Shown: piece by piece, positions 35,135 to 50,102 of the stretch
Numbering within the stretch: the stretch's first letter is position 1
Layout: every line of letters starts with the position of its first letter
Assembly: GCA_963989245.1 (NCBI GenBank)
Contig: OZ022342.1
Location: forward strand, 13,943,995-14,007,994
Direction: 5' to 3'
DNA from: Nansenia antarctica
Lineage: Eukaryota > Chordata > Actinopteri > Argentiniformes > Microstomatidae
Length of the DNA stretch: 64,000 bases
Program-made: the position numbers and the translations under genes
Notes under the pieces: model-generated
The model's database searches: none
Told to the model about the DNA's origin: nothing
Seen by the model: only the letters and a program-made list of their open reading frames with translations

Positions 35135-35345
35135 TGGGGTAGTGGTGGTCTAGTGGATAGTGAGTTGGACTTGTGATCGGAAGGTTGTGAGTTCAAATCC
35201 CGCCTCAAACCACACCACTACTAGTGTGCCCTAGAGTAAGGCACTTAGCCCTCAGTTACTCCAGGGGGAATGTCCCTGTAATTCGTAATTGTAAGTCGCT
35301 TTGGATAAAAGCGTCTGCTAAATGGCAAAATTAATTAATTAATTA
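35135..35345 (+). mobile_element. tRNA-derived SINE
   Basis: The head has GTGGTCTAGTGGATAGTGAG (A-box region) and GTGAGTTCAAATCCCGCC (B box). The tail has the widespread fish motif TAAGTCGCTTTGGATAAAAG followed by CGTCTGCTAAATG, then (ATTA)n. The first 20 bp are partly duplicated just upstream (35118-35135). Confidence 0.85.
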
Positions 35346-35925
35346 AAAATGAATGAGGGTCTTTTAGTAGTAGACCCTTAAAACTCATCAAGTATACACA
35401 CCAAATTAAATAGACTGCTCACGTAATGGTCCTTTGTGAAATTGTGTTCGGAATAGCATACTAGCATACTATTCATACTATGTATGAAGTAGATTTTAGT
35501 ATGTAGAGCGTTCACACTGCATAGTATGTGACATTTGTGTAAGCGAGAAATGCCCGGATGTATACTAGATTCGCCAACATTTCTGAGTATGTGGCGTGAG
35601 GATACTTTTCATACTCAACTTCCCCAAAATGCATTGCACGTCTCTTCAGTCTCTGCAAACTGCGTCATACAAACTCGTCATACAGCTGTTGTTTACATGG
35701 TCGATTGCTTGAAGAGACCAAAAGCTCGCAATAAACAAAGTTTTTTGCACAGATTTGCGTGTGAGGATGCTGCTTTTTTGCCCTCTATCTGATACTCTTC
35801 AACTGCAGCACCTCAGCTAAGTCAGATCATGGTGAGCGGTGGTATCTTCACTATTTTGGGAATTTACATGGTGAAATGCATTCTTAGACAAGTCTATGTA
35901 TCGTCATGATTACATGTCTTACGTG

Positions 35926-35967
<42 letters not shown>

Positions 35968-36600
35968 GTAGTATTTTATTGTGCTTGCTGGTTTGGCCCT
36001 GACCTGGGCTGTATCTAAGGAAGTAACACACATAACTAAAAACTGTCTGGGCTAATGGGCCAGGTCAAGGCCACGTGAAGGCCCTCTAAATTAAAGTAAG
36101 CATTGTAATTTCCAGGGTTTTGGTTTGAACTTTGAAGATTAAATTAGCATCCAGTACTCTTTACATCCAGCCCTGCTACTCTCCATCAAATGCTTCTGTT
36201 TTTGATAGGTGCTCTGGGTCGTAAAACTCAATCAAATAAGCCAATTATAATTTGTTTGCATTTTACATCCCTCCCATTATAGCCAACACTAGCTTTCAGA
36301 CATTGATCCCAGCAAGTACAGATAACAGCTGACACTAGATGAGTACCGGTAGTTGATCAGATGAAGCCTTTCTCATTGTTCAGGGCTGGCACTTTGACAA
36401 TTGCGTGGGTTTCGTCCTGGTGATTGTCATCCTTTACTCTCCCTAAAGCTGTAAAAAGATTGTAAAAGCCTTTGGATCCTACAAGAAGGCTATTGTGAGA
36501 TTTCACTCACATCGAGATCGACAATGTGCACAGATAAAAAAGAACCTGTAAAGATAAGAACATTATGTAGTTAAAGTTGGACATGTTTGAGTTAGCACAG
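35346..36600. other. Intergenic DNA, possible MITE and (CA)n tract
   Basis: About 35450-35640 is rich in CATACTA and TAGTATG words, the texture of a fish MITE; no ends were resolved. A (CA)n tract covers 35931-35966. The 85-codon frame at 35535-35792 has no recognised domain. No gene is called. Confidence 0.4.
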
Positions 36601-36604
36601 TGTT

Positions 36605-39224
36605 ATATTTTGTATCATTGCTGGTGATTTCAATATTCATGTAGATAACTCAGAGGACAACAAAGCCAAAGAACTCTCTGTTCTGTTAGATGTTTTTGAA
36701 CTTCAACAATATGTGAACCTCCCTACTCATAATCGAGGTCACACTCTGGACCTTATCATCACCAAAGGCCTAGATATTTCAAATGTTGTTGTAACTGACA
36801 TTGCCCTGTCTGACCACTGTTGCATATTCTTTGACGTATCCTTTCCTGTTATTCAAACTATGTCTAAAACTATTTCCAAACGATATATCAATGAAAAGAC
36901 CAGTGCACTGTTCACACAGGCCTTTTCCCTAGCCCCCCCCCAAACTTCTATTCCAACCTCAGTAAATGACCTTCTACACGATATCAACTTAAAAATCACA
37001 AAAACCATTGATGATATTGCACCCATTAGATCCAAATGCATCTCTGGTAAGCAAAAAGCTCCCTGGAGAACTGCCCCATCCGTAAAGACCCAAAAAAGAG
37101 AATATCGTAAAGCAGAGCGCAGATGGAGAAAAACAAACCTTCAAGTCCACTATGATATCTATAAAGAGTATCTTCAAAACTATAACTTAGAAATAAGAAG
37201 TGCCAGGCAATCATTTTTCTCTAAGATCATAAACAATAACATCAATAATGCCCGCATTCTTTTCAGAACTGTTGACAGACTAACAAATCCCCCAACACCC
37301 ATTGCTCAGGAATTTCACTCAACTAGTAAATGCAATGAGCTTGCATCCTTTTTTAACAATAAAATAGAAACCATTAGACAAGGCATTAGGTCTTCTGTGT
37401 CAGGCATGAAAAACATGTCCCCATTAACAACCCCAAATAGGGCGGACATAACAACCATGTCACAATTTAACACCATTGATTACAAGACCCTAGATAAAAT
37501 CATGTCACGTCTTAAACCATCCACCTGTGCCCTTGATGTCCTGCCAACAAGCTTTTTTAAAAACATATTTAGCTGCATGGCAGGCGAACTAATACAAATA
37601 ATTAACATCTCCCTTTCATCAGGAATCTTCCCTGAAGCCCTGAAAACTGCAGTTATTAAGCCTCGACTAAAAAAGAACGGCCTAGACCCATTTGTACTAA
37701 ACAACTACAGACCCATATCAAACCTTCCCTGTACAGGAACAATTATTGAAATGGTTGCCCACGAACAACTTAGCAATTATTTGACCCTAAATGATCTCTT
37801 TGATGACTTTCAATCAGGCTTTCGCCCCCTACATAGCACTGAAACGGCCCTTATTAAGGTCCTTAATGACATTCGTGTAAACACAGACTCCGGAAAAATC
37901 TCAGTTTTGGTACTACTAGATCTTAGTGCTGCCTTTGACACTGTAGACCATGACATTCTAATAGATAGACTAAAAACCTGGGTAGGACTTTCGGGCACTG
38001 CCCTAAACTGGTTTAGATCCTACCTACAGGACAGAAGCTACTATGTCTCCATTGGCAACTTTGTATCTGACCAAATTAAAATGACATGTGGGGTTCCCCA
38101 AGGGTCAATCCTTGGCCCCCTTCTATTCAAGCTCTACATGCTTCCATTGGGACACATCATAAAAAAGAACAAAATTGCCTACCACAACTATGCGGATGAC
38201 ACTCAAATCTACATAGCCCTCTCACCGAACGACTATAGTCCCATTGACAATCTCTGTAATTGCATTGAGCAAATAAACGCCTGGATGACACAAAACTTCC
38301 TCCAACTAAACAAGGACAAAACAGAGATAATTGTATTCGGTGCACCTGACAAAAGATCGAAAGTCAGTGCAAAACTTGATTCTCTCTCTCTTCACACTAA
38401 AAAACAGGTCAGTAATTCTAGACTCCGATCTAAACTTCAACAGCCACATAAACTCGATAACTAAATCAGCCTACTATCACCTGAAAAACATAACAAGAAT
38501 GAGAGGTTTCATGTCCAAGCAAGACCTTGAAAAACTCATCCATGCATTTGTTTCGAGTAGACTTGATTATTGTAATGGTCTACTAACAGGCCTATCTAAA
38601 GGAGCTGTTCGTAAATTGCAGCTCATCCAAAACGCTGCTGCTAGGGTCCTAACAAAAACAAAGAAATTTGAACACATTACACCAATCCTGAGATCCCTGC
38701 ACTGGCTACCAGTCTCTCAGAGAATTGAATTCAAAATCCTCCTAATTACATACAAATCACAAAATGGTCTTGGACCGAAATACATATCAGATCTCCTCCC
38801 ACCCTATATTCCCGCAAGGTCCCTAAGGTCAGCTGAGACAAATCAGCTAATAATTCCAAGAGTAAAAACAAAACACGGTGCAGAAGCTTTCAGTCACGCT
38901 GCTGCATGCTCCTGGAACAAACTCCCTGAAGAAATCAAACAGGCCCAAACCCTTAAAATATTTAAATCTAAGCTAAAAACCTTCATGTTTTGCACCAGTT
39001 ATGATTAAACACAAACACTTCTATCAATGTCTTTTTCCATTAACTATTGTCTTTTTAAATGTTTTATCTATTTACTTCTTATATTTGCTTTTATCCATTG
39101 TAATATTTATTTTCTTATGCTCCTCTTGCTGTATTTTTAAATAATGCATGTAAAGCACTTTGAATTGCCCCTGTTGTATGAAATGTGCTATACAAATAAA
39201 CTTGCCTTGCCTTGCCTTGCCTTG
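36605..39224 (+). mobile_element. L2-clade LINE, 5'-truncated, with frameshift
   Basis: The open sequence starts within the endonuclease domain (IIAGDFNIHVDN, then HTLDLI and SDHCCIFFD). It continues through reverse transcriptase motifs: NNYRPISNLP, DLSAAFDTVDH, GVPQGSILGPLLF and the catalytic NYADDTQIYI. Near 38408 about 8 nt are missing from an expected VKNLGVILDSDLNF, so the frame moves and continues to 39008 (HWLPVSQRIEFKILL, WNKLPEEI). The 3' tail ends in (TTGCC)n after a poly(A)-like AATAAA. The first 860 codons or so of a full L2-type unit and its 5' region are absent. Near-intact coding suggests a fairly young insertion. Confidence 0.9.
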
Positions 39225-39711
39225 TATTAAACTACCTGTTGGCTAACTTACAGTGGGGAAAATAAGTATTTCACCCCCTGCAGATTTTGTGAGTTTACCC
39301 CCTTACAAAGAAATTATGAATTGTAACGAATTGATCAACATCACAGCCAGCTGAAAAACATTGAACTAAGGAACAAAAAGCTCAGGAAGTCACGCCCAGT
39401 CAATCCTGTAGTTTGCTGGCTTGAGAAATTGTGATATCCAAAAAGCTACTTCTTCTGGCTTCTTTTTGAGCATTTTAACATATTGGTTTCACCATTCAGA
39501 AATTACACCACTTTTTATGCATAGTCCCACCAATTGTCCCATTACTTTTGGGTACCCTAAAATAGGGGTCTATGTATAAAAAAAAGTGAAAAGATGAGAA
39601 TCTCTACTTTAATGTGCCGGTCAGACTGGTGATCCCAAGCGCAAAACACAGACAGGGAGTCAAATGATGGTAAAACCCAAAGACTGAGTGTATTTATTGA
39701 GGGAATGAGGG

Positions 39712-39960
39712 GAAGGGGCAGAGCTCCAAGGGAAGGCTGGTTGGGCAGGTCAGTAGGCTGGGGAGGCAGAGAGGGGTTGGCAGGGCTGGCAGGCAGGGGT
39801 TGGCAGGCTGGCAGGGGTGGACAGGCAGGCAAGCAGGCCGACAGGCAGGCAGACAGGGAGGACTGGCAGGCAGGTAGGCAGAGCGGGCAGGCATGCAGGC
39901 AGGACGGACAGACAGTAGAACAGGGCAGGTGGGTCAGGCAGGAGGGAGGAGTCAGCAGCA
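39712..39960. repeat. G-rich (GGCAGGCA-type) minisatellite
   Basis: Runs of GGCAGG, GGCTGG and CAGGCAGGCA words are irregularly reiterated. Frames on both strands (for example a Pro-rich minus frame) are by-products. Confidence 0.75.
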
Positions 39961-40227
39961 GGAGTCAGGCAGAGGTACTGTAGGCACAGAGAAACACAGG
40001 TTAAGATACTAAAGATACTGGCGGAGCAGATATATTAGTAAAGCTGGAAGCGTGACTAACAGTGTAACTGAAGCTACGATCTGGCAGCATAGTCTGGACC
40101 AAGTATTTATGGCAAGGCTACTCATGGGGAAAAAGTGAACAATTGGGGTGAAATAGTGAACAATTGGGGTGAAATCAAGGACCCCAATTGAAATAAGCCA
40201 GTGGCTTTCTTGGGTTTTTATCCTTTT

Positions 40228-40635
40228 TTTTTTTTTTTTTTTTTTTTGTAAAAATTTGTTTTTCAGATTTTATCCCTTTTTCACCCAATTTGGTAGCCAA
40301 TTTAACCCAACTTAGCATCCAATTATCCCCTGCCTATTGCATTGGATCCGCCGCCCGACCCCGTGGCCGGCAGTCCCAGAGGAGGGCGCCAGGCAGACTA
40401 GGCTGACTGGCTCCTCGAGCCCAGTACCGTTATTCCGGCACCCCAGGGGGCGGTGTTGCGCGACGGATCCTAGTCCAGAAATACTCCTATACCCCCCTCG
40501 GAAGCGGCCGGCCAATATGCCGCTTCCCGTGTGCCTCGGCCATATCTGGATGTGGCGAGCCGGGATACGAACCCCGGCCCCGGTGGGCAGCATGCACTAG
40601 CGGCCAGTGCGTAGACCGCTACACCACCGCGGGGC
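40228..40635 (-). mobile_element. GC-rich tRNA-derived SINE with 16-bp target duplication
   Basis: On minus it starts GCCCCGCGGTGGTGTAGCGG. It has B box GGGGTTCGTATCCCGGC, a GC-rich body, a CCAATTTGGTGAAAAAG-type complement and an oligo(A) tail (T run at 40228-40247). The direct repeat GGGTTTTTATCCTTTT flanks it at 40212-40227 and 40636-40651. An exact 16-bp duplication plus A tail is the hallmark of LINE-driven insertion. Confidence 0.85.
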
Positions 40636-40738
40636 GGGTTTTTATCCTTTTAGATGACCTTGTATGTAATATGTACTTTCATGTACCTACTTCTGCAAAT
40701 CTTCTAATAAAGTTTTCAATCAATCAATCAATCAATCA

Positions 40739-43700
40739 AAAAACAGTTGGAACACCTGATTCCACACCTGACTCCACTCCTGTAATCAGAAAGAGAGAGA
40801 GAGGAAGGAACTGCTGGCTAACTGGAGGAAGAGGGCGTGACAGTAACCACCCCCCCCCCCCCACAGATGCCATCTGGCACACATCTGGGAAGGTCCAGAT
40901 GCTCCCTATGGAATGTGGAGATGAGTGAGGGATCCAGGATCTGGCAGCGAGGGACCTAACAGCGCTCCTCATGACCATACCCTTCCCAATGACCATACCC
41001 TTCCCAATGACCATACCCTTCCTCATGACCATACCCTTCCTCATGACCATACCCTTCCTCATGACCATACCCTTCCTCATGACCATACCCTTCCTCATGA
41101 CCATACCCTTCCTCATGGCCATACCCTTCCTCATGACCATACCCGTCCTCATGACCATACCCTTCCTCATGACCATACCCTTCCTCATGACCATACCCTT
41201 CCTCATGACCATACCCTTCCTCATGACCATACCCTTCCTCATGACCATACCCTTCCTCATGACCATACCCTTCCTCATGACCATACCCTTCCTCATGACC
41301 ATACCCTTCCCAATGACCATACCCTTCCTCATGACCATACCCTTCCTCATGACCATACCCTTCCTCATGACCATACCCTTCCCAATGACCATACCCTTCC
41401 TCATGACCATACCCTTCCCAATGACCATACCCTTCCCAATGACCATACCCTTCCTCATGACCATACCCTTCCTCATGACCATACCCTTCCCAACCCACCA
41501 GGTATTGGGGCCCACAGCCCCAGCGGCGCACATCCAGGAGCCGCCGGACAGTGTATGGTTGAGGATAATTCTTGTTTCCTCTCAGTCGATATTGAATATT
41601 GGAATTTTTTTATCATGTATTTTTATTAATAAAATATAGAAATATAAGGAGATCAGTCTAGGGATTGCATGGTCCAGAGTAATCCCCATCTCTGATGAAC
41701 ACAGAAGTATGTATATATATAAGTATATATCCCACTGAGATCATACTGACCGTGGCACACAAAAGTGTTGATCATTCATAGCTTACAATTCATTTGTCAC
41801 ATCAACAGGAAGCCCCCTCCCCTTGGTATAACCACTCCACAATATTTCCCAGAATCAGATAATGATTTTGGCAGAACATTCTGTTATGCTGTTGTTCACC
41901 ATAAGTTGTTGTTCAATACACTATAGACAAGAAAACATATTTTTCTACAACTGTAGGTCGGGTGGTCTTCAATAATCCTGGGTGGAGGAGAAACAGTAGG
42001 AGGGGAGATGAACTGGTGGCAACAGGCTTGATATGGGAGACATGGAATGTGGGATGGATACGCAGGGAGCGTGGAAGCCAGAGGCGGACTGCAGAGAGGT
42101 TGATTATCCTGTTGATCCGAAACAGCCCGATGAACCTGGGAGACAGTTAGCAGGACTCCTCCCTGAGGTGTAGGTCGCGGGTGGAGAGCCAAACCCTTTG
42201 TCCAACACAGTAGCGGGGAATAGGAATCCGACGGCGGTCACGGAACGAGCCTTCTTCCAGGTCCGGTGGCAGTGGTGGATGAAATGTTGGGCCGAGGGAA
42301 CACTAACCTCCCTCTCCTGGTCGGGGAAACTCTGGGGAGAGTGTTATGGGCATACTCCACCCAGGGTAACTGCTGACTCCAGGTGGTGGGACTGGATGAA
42401 GAGAGGCGGTCTCTAGGGCCTGGTTTCCCTGTTCTGACTGACTGTTGGACTCGGGGTGGAAACCGGAAAACAGACAGAGGGTAGATCCAATAAGGAACAA
42501 AAAGCCTTCCAAAATTGAGAGGTGAACTGCGGCCTGTGATGAAAAACTATGTCTGTGGGGAGTCCATGGATCCTAAACACCTAAACACGTCCATGGATCC
42601 TAAACACGTGTTGCACCATGAGTTGGGCCTTCGCAGATGGTAATTTAGGCAGAGGAATAAAGAGAGGCTAGAGACGGGGTCTTGTTCTGGGCACAAGTGG
42701 AGCATGCAGCGTCGAATTCCCGAGTGTCTCCTCCCATTGTAGGCCACACCAGGGTGGCAGGTCACGCGTTTGCAACAGGCCCACTGGAGAACTTCAGAAC
42801 CGGATGTGGTCTGGCACAAATAAACCGTTACTTGGACTGTTACCTGGGTCGGCCTGGTCTTGCTGAACTCGATGGACTCAATTTCCCCTCAATTTTGCTG
42901 CAACGTAACATGAAGGTGACAGAATGGAATCTGGATCGGAATCAGTCTCTTCCCTAGCAAACTGACGATACAGCGCATCATGCTTGACGTTGCGGGATCC
43001 TGGACGGTAAGTTAAAGTGTAATTAAACCGGCCGAAGAACAGAGCCTATCTGGCTTGAGTGAGTTGAGCCGCTTGGCAGACTGGATGCAGGAGAGGTTCT
43101 TGTGATACGTACATACGATAAAGGGGTGAACTGCTCCCTCCAGCCAATGGTGCCACAACTCCAGGGCCAGCTTAACTGCTAATAACTCCTGGTTGCCAAT
43201 GTCGAAGAAGAAGAAAGCACAGAAAAAGAAAGTGAGGGCAGAGAGAGGGGCTGCGATGCGATTGTAGTTGTGAATGAATCTCTGGTAGAAATGGGCAAAT
43301 CTCAGGAAACCCTGCAGCTGCTTCAAGGTGGTAGGAACGGGCTATTGAGTAACCGCTGTGACTTTGGTAGAGTCTATCTGCACCTCTCCCTGGGTGATGA
43401 CATAACCAAGGAAAGACACTGAGGCGGCGTGGAACTCAAACTTCTCTGCCTTGGCAAATAGTCGATTCTCCGGCAGCCTTTGGAGCACCTGGCGGACATG
43501 CTGCTGGTGGGTAGTAAGGTCCTTTGAGAACATTTAAATGTCATCTAGGTATTAAAATGATAGGTCATCTAAAATTAAAAATTAAAAATTAATTTAAATT
43601 AAAAATTAAATTAATCTAGGTAGACAAAAATAAAGCATCCTATCATGTCCCTTAAAACATCATCTGGTTCTGGAATACAGTAGGGGATTTGGGTAGACCA

Positions 43701-43881
43701 AAGGGCATGACTAGGTACTCAAAGTGGCTGAGAGGGGTGTTAAATGCAGTCTTCCACTCTTCTCCCTCATGGATGCAGACCAGGTGGTAGGCATTGCGCA
43801 GGTCTAATTTAGAAGAAATGGTCGAACCTTTGAGAGAGAGAGGGGAAGGAACTGCCGGCTAACTGGAGGTAGAGTGTGTGA
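40739..43881 (-). mobile_element. Degenerate Ty3/gypsy retrotransposon
   Basis: On minus, the order is: an LTR-like start TGTCACACACTC (43881); reverse transcriptase DLRNAYHLV, EWKTAFNTPLSHFEYLVMPFGL (about 43810-43670) and FLGYVITQGEV (about 43400); RNase H start FFDIGNQELLAVKLALELW (about 43210-43130); integrase CSTCAQNKT (about 42700) and a GQRVWLSTRDL GPY-type C-terminal region (about 42200-42060). At 40842 a G run precedes TGTCACGCCCTC, the arrangement of a polypurine tract and 3' LTR. That start shares about 45 bp with 43881. Gag, protease and most of the 5' LTR are deleted and several stops interrupt pol. It is dead. Confidence 0.75.
40966..41492. repeat. 18-bp minisatellite, about 29 copies
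   Basis: The unit is ACCATACCCTTCCTCATG, with CCCAATG variants interspersed. The unit length is divisible by three, so both strands carry long frames (DHTLPH, EGYGHE, MTIPFL). They are not genes. The array lies within the 3' part of the gypsy remnant. Confidence 0.97.
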
Positions 43882-46045
<2,164 letters not shown>

Positions 46046-47141
46046 ATGTTGTCAGGGAGCAGTGTAGGGTTTGGGGGGATCCTGTGGCTGGTGTCCTGTG
46101 CTTTCACACTCAGCTCTGCACAGGATGACATGGCCAATGCTCTGAGACTGATGTCTGAAACACCACTGATTGATGGGTAAGTGGCTGCCACACAGCCTCC
46201 TCCTTTTACCAAATGATATGCAATGTTAAAGGCAGTCTAGCGCCAACTTAGTAACTAAGAGCATCCCAAGACAGGGGGGTTAAAACAGTTTGCATTTACT
46301 AAGCATTTATTAATGATATGCATGTCTCCTACGTTAACAACAAATGCATTAATAAATGATTTAATGATCTTTTATATAAAGATGATAGTTGCTAGTATAA
46401 CATTAGTAATCACATTTCATTAACACACAAAGCTGTTTAAGTTGCTGTTCATGTTAGTAAAGGGTGGATCTTATTTTTTCAATTTCCCAAATAAATACAA
46501 TCATGAACAAACAAAGTTATATCATGATGGATATAAATGATTTGTAGTGTTAGATTAGATGAATTAGAAGAATTAATGAATCAATGGGCTTTTAAAGATG
46601 TATCTTTCATGTGTCCTTACTGATTGTATGTTATTATGAAAACAAATCATATAATCTCCTTTCATGACCAGAAAGCTGACAAAAAAAGAACTACACATAT
46701 GCTCCATTCATTTTTAATTTCCTAAACCACAGCAAAAAGTATGCCCATTTTATTTTATCAACACGTATGTGGTCGCAGTCGCTTATTGTGGCTTGATTGG
46801 CTGGATTGTTTACAGCTGTTGAAATGTAAATAGTTAAATAATGAACCATTAATTTCTGACTTCTGGAAATATAATAGAGCCCATAGTTTGTAATGGATTA
46901 TCACAGACTGTTTTGCTGTATGGACACCAACACTCTAACTCTGTACCCTCTCTAACTCTGTACCCTCTGACCCCACAGCCATAATGACCTTCCCTGGCAG
47001 CTGAGGAGTAAATTCAACAACCAGCTCAGTAAAGTGGATCTAAACACCCTCAATACCACACACACCAACATCCCCAAGATCAGGGAGGGACGACTGGCAG
47101 CACAGGTACAGTACACACACACACACACACGCACGCACACA

Positions 47142-47228
<87 letters not shown>

Positions 47229-47235
47229 ACACACA

Positions 47236-47304
<69 letters not shown>

Positions 47305-47406
47305 ACACACCAAGTTCAGGCAGAGGCAACTGTCAGCACAGGTTAACAAACACCTACATCTTCAAAATGATCTTCAGCATACACTTTTCCTGTATAAATG
47401 ACAGAT

Positions 47407-47444
<38 letters not shown>

Positions 47445-49544
47445 TTATTAATGATCTCTACCTAACATTGCTTATTGTATTCCTGCAGTTCTGGGCAGCA
47501 TATGTGCCCTGTGAAACTCAGTATAAAGATGCAGTAAGACAAACTCTGGAGCAGATTGACATAATCCACCGGATGTGCCAGAAATACCCAGAGGCCTTCA
47601 TGTTCGCTACAAGCAGCCAAGGTGGGAGAGTTAACCCTTTAAATGCCAGTTTTGTTTTGTGGCTTCTCCTGAAAAAAATACTCAAAGAACAGATGCACCG
47701 AGTGGTGACTTTAGTCATGCACACACAGAACTATTTGGGAGAGTAATGCCAGGCATAGCTAAGAACAATTCTTTTGTTGAAAGCTTGTTTGACTCAAAAA
47801 CTTGCTAACTTTACAAACAGGCTAGCCACTTTACAAACAGTCTAGTATAGTCCAACCCTGTCAGGCATACTTCCTGTTGTTTGGTGTAACCTTTAGGTGA
47901 TTTTGGCATGCAATTCAGATGATGCTGCCAATGAGAGTAACCTTTTACTAAGAGGTCCAGAAATCCCAGATCATGCTTGTAGGCTGTCATGTGAGGCACT
48001 AGCCTACAGCAAAAGTAAGGCACTCCCTTGAAACAAACAAATGAAAAATCTGTCTGTTTGTTGTTTTGGGTACATAATGGTCATGACATATTTATTTACC
48101 AAAAACTGTATGTACAAAGCACCTCTTTGACTCCTAGAATCAATAAAACATATGGAATCATATGCCGTTGACATCAGGCATTCCAGAAAGTAATAGTCAC
48201 TTGGATAATTTAAACCGTATGTGCATTGCTGTCTCAGGAGGGGTTGCTTCTGTATCCTTGAAATACAATCATTGTGACTCTTTAAACTTTGAAACTAAAT
48301 AGGTTAAACTAGTTACTAATAGATCTGATAGGATTAGAGTTTCAAATGGATGTTTCTACTGCAGCCCATTCGTAAGAGAAAGACAAACTGAGTAGAAAGC
48401 AGGCAAGGCCAGACAAGAACAGGTATGTATTGTATGTGCAGTCTTAATTGGACAATTGTATAGTGAAATTCTGACAGCATGGCTTGAAAACATTAACCTT
48501 AAGCATGACTCAAGGTCTGTACCAGAGTCTGGGGAGGTTGAGCTATGAGTTAGTGTATGTTTGTCTTAACTCTTTTACAAAAAGGTGCGTAACATTTTTG
48601 TGTGAAAGCAATGAGAAACGGGTTGCTGAAAATGTGATTGTTGTTAGCTTGTGAACTTCAGTTTCATACAAATGGTGTCAATCAATCGAGAAAGTCTCTA
48701 ACAGGGAAACACTTTACATGTAGCCTACAGATGTAGGCATCAGATGTATGTAGGTCAAACTGTCTCAATTGTCCCTACCAATGCTTTAAAACGTCTTCAT
48801 ATTCCTTTGTGCACTTGTACCACAGATATCAAAGATGCCTTTACCCAGAATAAGATAGCTAGTCTGATTGGGGTGGAGGGAGGGCACTCCCTGGATAGCA
48901 GCTTGGGTACCCTGCGCACCATGTACCAGCTGGGTGTCCGCTACCTCACCCTCACACACAGCTGCAACACACCTTGGTGAGTGGCCTTAGGCTGGAGCTC
49001 TGCTCGGCTCAGCCTGCTCTGGGGACTAGGGATCCCAGATGGTATAGGTACTGTCACATTTAATTTTAGATTCCTCATATCACATCATACTGTAGGACAC
49101 TCTCAAAATGTCAGTACATCAAATACAAATGATACGATTGCAAACAGCTTAAACAGCTTATTCATGGATGAACCAACCCTGTATTCATTGCATTATGTTG
49201 TGGGGAATGAAGGGGATTTCTGTGGTCCTGTTATATGATTGCCACCTGTTTCAGCAGTATCCAGTACCAAAATACAGTAGGAGTATAAACAGATGGTCTC
49301 ACCATGGCAGTGATCTAGTGAAACCTGGAATCCCCCTTCATCCCTCTGACTGATGCCATTAACAGAAATTATAGTGGTAGGAATAACATATTTCTTCTTC
49401 CCTCCAGGGCTGATAATTGGCTAGTGGATACTGGATCAGAGCCAGTGGAGCATGATGGCCTTTCTGAGTTTGGCAAGGTCGATATGACATTAACAAACAC
49501 ACACAGCACGCCCACACACATACGCATGCACACACACTCGCAGG

Positions 49545-49597
<53 letters not shown>

Positions 49598-50019
49598 GAA
49601 ATATCCATTCATCTCAAAAGTCAACTCCAGGAGACTTAACCACTGTCGGCTTTTAGCTGCAGCTGGTACCACTTCTGCTTTAATTGAATGGGGAAGTAAG
49701 TGTGTCCAAACCTTTGACTGGTACTGTATTCTGTAGAGGTAATTGAGGAAGAAACATGAACTTACAATCAAAAGATCATTTGTTTGTCTCCAGGGAAGAG
49801 AATAGTTTTAACAATGTATCAATATAAATCCAAGTGGCTCTGCAAACATTGCAGCATGTTAGTGCTCCTCAAGCTTTCCTGTGCCAGTTTGTCTATTGAA
49901 CATCCCATATCCACAACAGCAACGCTAAATAACTCACTAGCTTGGACAAAAGTGAATTTGTAATGTAATTTGTAATGTATTTTAATGGGAGGACAGGCAG
50001 ATTTACAAACAAAGCTGGG

Positions 50020-50102
<83 letters not shown>

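Noticed and set aside
40736..41639. Four overlapping frames of 190-265 codons on both strands
   Set aside because: The 18-bp minisatellite unit is a multiple of three, so every frame stays open; the peptides are simple repeats.
47034..47465. Frames of His-Thr or Cys-Val repeats near dpep1 exon 2
   Set aside because: They read through an intronic (AC)n microsatellite; the real exon ends at 47105.
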